From the IMG/VR virus record IMGVR_UViG_3300025828_003292, positions 1 to 36,838 of that record: a stretch of 36,838 bases of DNA. One strand, 5' to 3'. The notes under the pieces are model-generated. The model was given only the letters and a program-made list of their open reading frames with translations, was not told where the DNA came from and ran no database searches. Below are positions 30,369 through 36,838 of this stretch, in pieces (positions within the stretch are counted from its first letter, which is position 1; each line of letters begins with the position of its first letter). A program made the position numbers and the translations under genes. Origin of the DNA: a virus.

Positions 30369-32347
30369 TAGTAGCCTCCTCCGCCACCACCGCTTGATAT
30401 TGATGTTCCGCCGTATGATGCTGTTACTGTACTTTCATATTCAACCACTGCTTGATCTCCTAAAGCTGTTTCAAAATACTGCTCAACGATTGCTGTAGAA
30501 TTATCTCCATTAGTAGATTGATAATTTACAGCCGGTGCTTGTTGTTTTAAAACTTTTTCAATTAATGTAAGCCCATAAGCAATACTTGCTTTTGTTTGTT
30601 CTTTTTGTCCTAGGTAAGCAGATCCTACTGTGTCATTTACATATGCAAGAGCAGCCTCTCTACTTTTTACATTGCCGCCGTGACCTAAATCCCATATAAA
30701 TGCGTCTATTAATAGTCCCATATCTCTTTCACACTTATAACTGTCATAGGAAAATTCATACCATATGCTGAGAGGATCCGGAACAGTTGTTGTGTTGTAT
30801 GTTATTTGATAGTCTGTCCATTCAGTAATTTCTCTTTGTATAAATCTTCTATTTAATTCTAATAATCTTCTAGCTTTTGGCGCTTTTGTTCCTAGCTCTA
30901 CTTGTTGAGCAGCATATCTAATAGATCTAAAAGGTCTATCTATTGATTTACCGTATCCTGGTGCTGGAGCATCTACTCCATTTTCTGCTACAAAATAAAC
31001 ATCATCAGCAGAACTTAATGTTACCCATTCAGGTAAACTATCTGCACTTACCTGTAGAATTTGCCCGTCATCACCAATTGGTAGTCTTGTTGGACCGCCG
31101 TCACTGTAGTAAACTAAATCACCTTTTGTTGTTAGTACACTTGTTTCACTACCTATTGCAATTAAATTCCAATAAGTGCCAGACGTATCTTGGTCAGGTC
31201 GAGAATTTTGTGCTCCGCCGCCTGGATCGGTTGGTGTTTCGGTTGAGTAGTCATCACCTTCAGAAATGTGGTTTCGTACACAAACATATGAGTTATCACC
31301 GTAGCGTACTACGTCACCTTTATAATATTCTTGATCGTCTAACCATTCTCCACGCCAGTCGACACCTCTCGAAAATTCTGACCAATAAGTTGCGTTTGGT
31401 GGTTTTTGTCCACTATGTCCTAATATACATCTATATGCATATCCTCCTAGTGTAACTAGATCGCCAACTTCGTATTCAAAGTTTGTAGAATCTTCTCCCC
31501 AAGCACCTTGAAATCTTAAACCTTCTGAAAATAAATCCCAATCATCTATATATGATGGTGGAACTTTTCCTGTGTTTGAAGTTTTTGCTACATATTGATT
31601 ACCACCGTATGAAACAACATCACCTGGTTGATATGAAGACAAACCTCCCCATCTATTTTCGTATTGGAAACCGTCAACAAATTTTTCCCAATTTCCTACA
31701 TCACTAGCAAAAGTGCTTGACGTATGGTATGCAGTTGCTATCCAAAGGTTAGCACCAAATCTTATTACATCGTTTACTTTATATCTAGAAGAAGTTGCCC
31801 AATCACCTTTGTAATCAAAACCTCTATTAAATATTTGCCATTTAGCTTGATCTGCTTCTAAACCAAGAGTATCTGTTGCTGCACTTATATGATTTGTTAT
31901 ACAAATATAAGTTGTTGCGCCATATTTTACAAGATCATTTGCTTTGTAGTCAAAACTTGTTGCCCAATCACCCTTCCATTCAATACCTTCAGCAAATACT
32001 TGCCAATATACAAGATCTGCTTCCAAACCTATTGTACTATCAGCTGCTGATGTATGATATGTAGTTGCTATATAAAGACGACCACCGTATCTTACAATGT
32101 CGTCTGGATTGTAAATTTCTTGAGGTTGCCAGTCACCTTTCCAGGTTTGGCCTTCACTAACAATATTCCATTTAGCTGGGCTGATATTGAAATCTACGAA
32201 AAAGTTGTCAGCATTACTTGTATGACCAATCACACAAATATAGATTTTGCCGCCGTATGCTACTACATCATCTTGATAGTAAACTGTACTTGCAGCCCAA
32301 TCATTTTTCCATACAAATCTAATTCTACCTAGTTTAAACTCAGCCAT
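30368..32347 (-). CDS. fibre protein with seven carbohydrate-binding-type (CBM5/12-like) repeats
   Basis: A 659-residue virion protein. Residues about 10-400 contain seven tandem units of 50-70 residues with the pattern W-x-(4-6)-Y-x-x-(N/G)D-(V/L/I)-(V/I)-x-(Y/F)G-x-x-(Y/W), each closing in W-x-x-F/I-x-x-G. This is the CBM5/12 (chitin-binding type 3-like) signature found in chitinases and phage fibres, so glycan binding is likely. Then come a fibre linker (LTTKGDLVYYSDGGPTRLPIGDDGQIL), a beta-helix entry motif (VYFVAENGVDAPAPGYG, about 452-468), one copy of the helical KC-x-RD module (YKCERDMGLLIDAFIWDLGHGGN), and a Gly-rich C-terminus. Its end and the start of the next gene together reproduce a module order that is continuous in the neighbouring paralogue. 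A late octamer stands 18 bases before the ATG. Confidence 0.85.
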   Translation of the reverse strand: MAEFKLGRIRFVWKNDWAASTVYYQDDVVAYGGKIYICVIGHTSNADNFFVDFNISPAKWNIVSEGQTWKGDWQPQEIYNPDDIVRYGGRLYIATTYHTSAADSTIGLEADLVYWQVFAEGIEWKGDWATSFDYKANDLVKYGATTYICITNHISAATDTLGLEADQAKWQIFNRGFDYKGDWATSSRYKVNDVIRFGANLWIATAYHTSSTFASDVGNWEKFVDGFQYENRWGGLSSYQPGDVVSYGGNQYVAKTSNTGKVPPSYIDDWDLFSEGLRFQGAWGEDSTNFEYEVGDLVTLGGYAYRCILGHSGQKPPNATYWSEFSRGVDWRGEWLDDQEYYKGDVVRYGDNSYVCVRNHISEGDDYSTETPTDPGGGAQNSRPDQDTSGTYWNLIAIGSETSVLTTKGDLVYYSDGGPTRLPIGDDGQILQVSADSLPEWVTLSSADDVYFVAENGVDAPAPGYGKSIDRPFRSIRYAAQQVELGTKAPKARRLLELNRRFIQREITEWTDYQITYNTTTVPDPLSIWYEFSYDSYKCERDMGLLIDAFIWDLGHGGNVKSREAALAYVNDTVGSAYLGQKEQTKASIAYGLTLIEKVLKQQAPAVNYQSTNGDNSTAIVEQYFETALGDQAVVEYESTVTASYGGTSISSGGGGGGY

Positions 32348-32365
32348 TTAATTGCTCCATATACA

Positions 32366-32373
32366 TATTTATC
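32366..32373 (-). promoter_or_regulatory. T4-type late promoter octamer (GATAAATA)
   Basis: GATAAATA on the minus strand, again with exactly 18 bases before the ATG (32347), and immediately after the stop of the giant gene at 32374. It marks the start of a late transcript covering the giant fibre genes and probably those downstream. Confidence 0.7.
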
Positions 32374-35300
32374 TTATTGTAAGTTTTCTACTGCATCCCT
32401 GAGAAACAGCATTTGACCTACTATTGTTCCTTGTATTCCTGTTGGATTATTTAGGGCATCCTTGCCATCAAAATTTACCGGTGCCCTTACATTTAAGTAA
32501 AATCCAGTTGTCATATCTATAATATTATCTACTGTACCAAAAGTTACCTGACCAGCTATAATGTTGTTTGCTTCAAGGTCTGAACCACCAACTGATAACT
32601 GTGCAGCTAAGAATGTTGCAATGGCTTTTTGTGTAGGAATAATATTATTACTATCAGCACTAAATGTTGGATCTGTTGAAAATTCATTTACAACTGTGCC
32701 TGAACCACCTAATCTAACACCACCCAATGATAATTCGCTAAGACCATCTAGATCAAAGAATTCTGCACTAATTGTAACAACACCTGTAGCCTGTTGCACA
32801 GAAAATAGTTCTCCAGCTCTAAAGTTACCATCTTGGTCAGTACTTACATAAAATACTCTACCACCATTTAATTCTTCAACTTCGTTTTCAGGAGCACTTG
32901 TAAAATATCTACCGCCTGCATATAGATCAGGATAGTTTGTTTCTAGAAAATTACCCGTTCCTATATCTAGGAAGTCATGTCCGGTTATTCTACATTGACT
33001 GTATCTTTCATTTAATGTTACAACTGTTCCATGAGCAAGATTGTATTCATTTTTCAAAGAAGGACTAATTTGAAATCTTACTATTCTTGTACCATTACCA
33101 GTTCCGTCATCACCTAAATCTGTAAATCCTACTCCTGTAAACAGTTTTAAATCTTCTGGATCAGCTGTTGTTTCTTCCTCAATAGAAGCAAATCTAACCT
33201 GAACACCTGGTCCTGGCAAACTAGGATCAACACCTGTAAGTACAACTGTATTACTTTCTGGAATAATGTCTGCAAAACCGTCACCAAAAATAGTTATACT
33301 ACTTGTACTTGTTCTATAACCAGCACCTCTATTGATAAAGTCAGGTTGTGCTATAACTCCGTTTCCAATTCTTTCATCTATTTCAACAACAGAAGTAATA
33401 GAACCAGGATCAGTAACTGTGATAACAGGAAGATTTGATGCAGAATAACCACTGCCCGGATCAATAATTTTTATTTCTTGGAATGATCCAGAAAGAATAT
33501 TTGCTCTTACAAAGGCTCGTTTTCCTGTTGATATTTTTGCTATACCGTTTTCGCTTTTATTATCTGCAAACAGTACCCAATTTCCTACATTGTCTGGATG
33601 GCCAAATGTTACAGTTTTCCAGTATGCTGATTCATCAAGTTCTCTTTCAGTCCAGACTATGCCGTCTTCTGTAGTTGCAAGGAAAGTTGTAGGACCATCT
33701 GTAGGACCAATGTCACCAAATGTTGCACCGCCAGTATCACAGACTGCCATAAACACACCTTGACCATATTTTATATCTTTCCAAGCCATTGCTGTTGATC
33801 CGTCTAGAGAAGGAGCAGTAGTTCCTAAACTCCAACTTGCACCTTGGTCTAGACTGAAAGCAACTGTTCCATCGTCAGCAAATGCTAAAAATCTTCCATT
33901 TCCATATTCTAAATTAATCCAGTTATACGCCCAAGGAAGCACTTGATTATATCTACTCCAATTAATACCGTCTGTTGAATATGCTACATCTCTAGTTAAA
34001 GATCCTGTAATAGCAACAAAGTATCCTGCTCCAAATGCAATGCTTCTCCATTGGTCTCCGGTGCTATCATCACCTACAGGTAAACTAGTTGAACTCCAAG
34101 TTAGTCCTGTCGAACTGTACGCTGCTGTCTGAGAATTTTCTGCAATAGCAACAAATACATTATTTCCATATGCTATGTCTATCCATCTTGCTGTAGCTGG
34201 TAAAGCCCTGGTATTCCAAGTTATACCATCATAACTAAAACCGCAGGTGTTTGTATCTTGAGCAATAGCAACAAATCTATTTGCACCGTTTATAACTCTT
34301 GTGTAATCACCAACAAAACTTAGGTTGCTTTCTAACCATGTGTCTCCACCATCTTCGCTGTATTGAACAAAATTAGGTTCTGCTAAAGCCACATATGTTC
34401 CGTCTTTTGCTGTTCCTGAAAATTTATAATCTATAATACTGTTTGTACTATCGTTTGAAACTTCTGTTACAGTAATAGTTAAATCGTTAGCAGGTGTTGC
34501 TCCTCCTAATGAAGTGCCTAGAATTTTTCTTACATCTCCTACAGCATAACCTGCACCGCTGGCCAATGTACCTACTGAATATCTATCTCCTATTTTTGTA
34601 ACATTAAATCTTGCAGGAGTAGGATCTACTTCGATTGTGGTTCCTGTTCCAACAGTGATTGCTAAATTAGTAAAAAATTTAGTAGTGCTTCCGAATGTGC
34701 TATCTAACCACACTCTAGAAGTTGCTGGAGCTACATAAGAATCTACAAAGCCTGGATGATTTACTGTTAATCTAGGTTCAATTCTGTATGTCGTTGTACT
34801 ATCTAAATCAACTGCTATTGTGCTTCCTGGAACTACATGATCCCAACCTACAGTATTATCGCTTTCTCTTCTAATAATTGTAGACTTAGTACTAGGATTG
34901 CAGGACGAAATATAACCATATTGTCCTACTCCTGTACCAGAAATAATAATCAATCTTAGTCCTAAAACATCAGCTTCTTCGTCAATTGTTTCGTTGGTAT
35001 TGAGTATAATTTCACCACTTACATCTGAACCTAGTGTAGTTTGTCCTGTACTACCTTTGAGCGTGTATCCACTGCCACCTTCTTGACCTGATCCCGATGT
35101 GTTAATTAACCTTGCGTTGTTTAGCGCACCATCTCTAAAATCTTCAAATCGTACTGTTGCTTCTTCACCAGCACCTACGATATCAGCGCCGGCCTCTGTG
35201 TAATTTTCTCCGCAATGACTGTATTCAAACACTAAAATTTGATCAGATGCACCTCCAGCAATAGCTTGACTAACTTGTGCTTCGTTTTGTCTATTGTCTA

Positions 35301-36838
35301 CTGCTACAGTTTGTGGGGTCTCATTTACATCTCTTCCGTCTGAAATAGATCCGTACTTTCCGTAGGAATTATTTCCGTTAGTAGCACGAATAACACCACC
35401 ATTTTCAGCAAGGTATCCAATTGCACAATAGTAAGTAAACACTGATACAAGTTCTGCTCTAGCATTGTTTACTACCCAAGCACCTATACCATCGCTTAAA
35501 ACCTGTGTAAAGTCATTTGATACCATTGATCTGTTACCACCATTGTGTAAAGATCCATCAATTTTTTGTCCTACACAAGCTGTTCCAATATTTGTCACAC
35601 CTTGTATATATGGAGATCTGTTGTTAATCCAAGTTCTTGAATCATTTGGTCCCCAACCTGGATCAAGAGCAACAAGTGATCCGCCTGTTGGTTTTTGATA
35701 AACTGTAAACACATTAGGAGGATTCAATGTTCCTGTTAATCCATCTGTTGTGCAGTTTCTAAGTCCAGTTGTATCTCTCATCCAAAATAAATCTGTATTT
35801 TGTGAGCCAGAAATGCTGTTTGCATAGTATTTGGCTTGATTTATTGTTAGATAATTTCCATCATATTTCAAATCTCTAACAAATCCTCTAATAGCGTTTA
35901 GTACATCATTTCTTACTTTTGCTTTATCAAAAGTTACATCTGGATAAACACTCTTAATGTACCAATAGCAATCTTCAGCAATAAAATCTTTGTTACCATT
36001 CAAAATTATAGATGCATTTATTCTACCTTCAGACGAATTTAATGTATTTGTTCCAGTCATTGTTGGATTTACACTGCCATCTATTGCGTTAAATTCTATA
36101 TAATTATTATAGTCTGTAACTAACCCTACTAGATAATTTGTTGATGATAGATCCGAAATTCCAAAACTAAAATTAGGCAATTTGTCATTACCATCTCGAG
36201 GAATAATATCTGTTCCTGCAAAAAGATTTGCAACTAGAGCCTCTAAGTGATCAAGTGCTGCAGAATGATAAAGATAGTCATCAACATAATCTGCTTTAGG
36301 TCCGCTTGCAACAATCGAAGTTGCTCTTAATTCGTCACCCATAACAACACACCCTGCTGGAACACTAATAGGTCCAACTTCTTCAAACCTTCCTGTTCCA
36401 ACAAAAACTTTTGTCGGTGTTAATGGAGCAAAATTGTCTTCTACATATTCACATGCATATCTAACACTTCTAAATGGACTTTCTTTAGTCCCATATCCTA
36501 TGTCATCTACACCGTTGGTTGCAACATAAACAGTATCGCTATCGTTTACTCTGTTACGCCAAAACAGTGCTAGTTCTTCTGCTTCGCTTTCTTGATCAGG
36601 GCCTATACTTAATGCCTGACCTGTTGTTCCTATAGGAACTCTATCAGGTCCTAGTGTAGATCCATCACCAAATACTGTTCTAGTTAAACCATAGGTAAGC
36701 ATATCTCCAGGATACTGCATACCGCCAGGTACACCTGCTTGTATTAATAAATCCCAATATTGATAAACATTTCCGTTGTCACCTGGAGCATTATCCCATT
36801 CACTTAGATGTTCAATATTTGCCGAATAAGCTGATCCG
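32374..36838 (-). CDS. giant modular tail-fibre protein, paralogue (N-terminus beyond window)
   Basis: The frame is open to the window's right edge, adding 39 residues before the Met at 36720 (ending in QYWDLLIQAGVPGGMQYPGDM), so the protein exceeds 1487 residues and the start lies outside. It has a fibre linker (PGDMLTYG, DRVPIGTTGQAL), the beta-helix entry VYVATNGVDDIGYGTKESPF (about 36530), GCVVMGDELRATS, a degenerate helical module (AKVRNDVLNAIRGFVRDLKYDGN), the shared beta-helix (LDPGWGPNDSRTW, GQKIDGSLHNGGNRSMVSND), six Asp-box-type repeats at about 34380-33640 (SEDGGDTW, SYDGITW, STDGINW, TEDGIVW), and a C-terminal region like its paralogue (TDQDGNFRAGELFSVQQATG, FSTDPTFSADSNNIIPTQKAI). 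A polysaccharide-binding or depolymerising fibre role is inferred. Confidence 0.85.
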   Translation of the reverse strand, partial: GSAYSANIEHLSEWDNAPGDNGNVYQYWDLLIQAGVPGGMQYPGDMLTYGLTRTVFGDGSTLGPDRVPIGTTGQALSIGPDQESEAEELALFWRNRVNDSDTVYVATNGVDDIGYGTKESPFRSVRYACEYVEDNFAPLTPTKVFVGTGRFEEVGPISVPAGCVVMGDELRATSIVASGPKADYVDDYLYHSAALDHLEALVANLFAGTDIIPRDGNDKLPNFSFGISDLSSTNYLVGLVTDYNNYIEFNAIDGSVNPTMTGTNTLNSSEGRINASIILNGNKDFIAEDCYWYIKSVYPDVTFDKAKVRNDVLNAIRGFVRDLKYDGNYLTINQAKYYANSISGSQNTDLFWMRDTTGLRNCTTDGLTGTLNPPNVFTVYQKPTGGSLVALDPGWGPNDSRTWINNRSPYIQGVTNIGTACVGQKIDGSLHNGGNRSMVSNDFTQVLSDGIGAWVVNNARAELVSVFTYYCAIGYLAENGGVIRATNGNNSYGKYGSISDGRDVNETPQTVAVDNRQNEAQVSQAIAGGASDQILVFEYSHCGENYTEAGADIVGAGEEATVRFEDFRDGALNNARLINTSGSGQEGGSGYTLKGSTGQTTLGSDVSGEIILNTNETIDEEADVLGLRLIIISGTGVGQYGYISSCNPSTKSTIIRRESDNTVGWDHVVPGSTIAVDLDSTTTYRIEPRLTVNHPGFVDSYVAPATSRVWLDSTFGSTTKFFTNLAITVGTGTTIEVDPTPARFNVTKIGDRYSVGTLASGAGYAVGDVRKILGTSLGGATPANDLTITVTEVSNDSTNSIIDYKFSGTAKDGTYVALAEPNFVQYSEDGGDTWLESNLSFVGDYTRVINGANRFVAIAQDTNTCGFSYDGITWNTRALPATARWIDIAYGNNVFVAIAENSQTAAYSSTGLTWSSTSLPVGDDSTGDQWRSIAFGAGYFVAITGSLTRDVAYSTDGINWSRYNQVLPWAYNWINLEYGNGRFLAFADDGTVAFSLDQGASWSLGTTAPSLDGSTAMAWKDIKYGQGVFMAVCDTGGATFGDIGPTDGPTTFLATTEDGIVWTERELDESAYWKTVTFGHPDNVGNWVLFADNKSENGIAKISTGKRAFVRANILSGSFQEIKIIDPGSGYSASNLPVITVTDPGSITSVVEIDERIGNGVIAQPDFINRGAGYRTSTSSITIFGDGFADIIPESNTVVLTGVDPSLPGPGVQVRFASIEEETTADPEDLKLFTGVGFTDLGDDGTGNGTRIVRFQISPSLKNEYNLAHGTVVTLNERYSQCRITGHDFLDIGTGNFLETNYPDLYAGGRYFTSAPENEVEELNGGRVFYVSTDQDGNFRAGELFSVQQATGVVTISAEFFDLDGLSELSLGGVRLGGSGTVVNEFSTDPTFSADSNNIIPTQKAIATFLAAQLSVGGSDLEANNIIAGQVTFGTVDNIIDMTTGFYLNVRAPVNFDGKDALNNPTGIQGTIVGQMLFLRDAVENLQ

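Noticed and set aside
30366-30370. Frameshift or sequencing error joining the 659- and 2114-residue proteins
   Set aside because: The junction is a clean TAATG with a strong GAGGAG upstream, typical of real gene boundaries in this genome; gene fission is a better reading.
30943-31455. 170-codon plus-strand frame across the CBM-repeat gene
   Set aside because: Leu/His-rich antisense shadow produced by the repetitive Tyr/Gly/Asp coding strand.
1-36838. tRNA genes, CRISPR arrays, insertion sequences, integrase or attachment sites
   Set aside because: None seen by reading both strands; no cloverleaf with a T-loop, no regularly spaced short repeats, no transposase motifs.

Overview
This 36.8 kb window looks like the late (virion) region of a marine T4-like myovirus, of the kind known from cyanophages and SAR11 pelagiphages. 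The evidence is: a T4 gp15-type tail sheath stabiliser at the left edge; giant modular tail-fibre or baseplate-associated proteins of the marine T4-like type; AT-rich, tightly packed genes with 1-4 nt stop/start overlaps; and T4-late-type octamers (xATAAATA) just upstream of structural genes. No host marker such as a photosystem gene, tRNA or integrase is present, so cyanobacterial versus SAR11-type hosts cannot be separated from sequence alone. Both ends of the window cut genes: gp15 on the left and a giant fibre gene on the right.

Layout. (1) 1-1816, plus strand: the 3' part of gp15, a Nudix-like protein that has lost its Nudix box, and a small unknown protein. (2) 1794-7157, minus strand: three virion proteins, namely a fibre protein ending in a cupredoxin-like domain, a 987-residue subtilisin-like serine protease with a very large insertion, and a second fibre protein with a cupredoxin-like domain. 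(3) 7209-11738, plus strand: a compact operon behind a sigma70-like promoter, encoding a cupin, a heptose-phosphate nucleotidyltransferase (HldC-like), a heptose kinase (HldA-like), an HldD epimerase, a methyltransferase, two 2OG-Fe(II) oxygenase-like proteins and a parvulin prolyl isomerase. (4) 11735-19740, minus strand, convergent with the previous operon: a GT9 (heptosyltransferase-like) glycosyltransferase, a NodU/TobZ-type carbamoyltransferase, five 2OG-Fe(II) oxygenase-like proteins, an SGNH-hydrolase-like protein, a prolyl-4-hydroxylase-like protein, a GmhB-like phosphatase and a small unknown protein. (5) 19755-36838, minus strand: a terminator, a tail-assembly-chaperone-like protein, three tandem Cys/Gly-rich paralogues (10-12% Cys), two small virion proteins, and the giant fibre genes (2114, 659 and more than 1487 residues) with beta-helix, Asp-box, carbohydrate-binding-type and helical repeat modules.

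How the genes may work together. Regions 3 and 4 together encode most of an ADP-heptose route (HldA, HldC, HldD and GmhB; GmhA is not in the window), a GT9 enzyme that could use ADP-heptose, a carbamoyltransferase, a methyltransferase, and eight different non-haem-iron oxygenase-like proteins. All of this is embedded between tail-fibre genes. My inference is a phage-encoded hydroxylation and glycosylation system that decorates either the virion fibres (including the Cys-rich proteins) or the host surface glycan. Heptose-pathway genes and 2OG oxygenases are individually known in marine phages. The density and pairing seen here are the most notable feature of the window. The sequence supports the gene families; the shared substrate and pathway are inferred.
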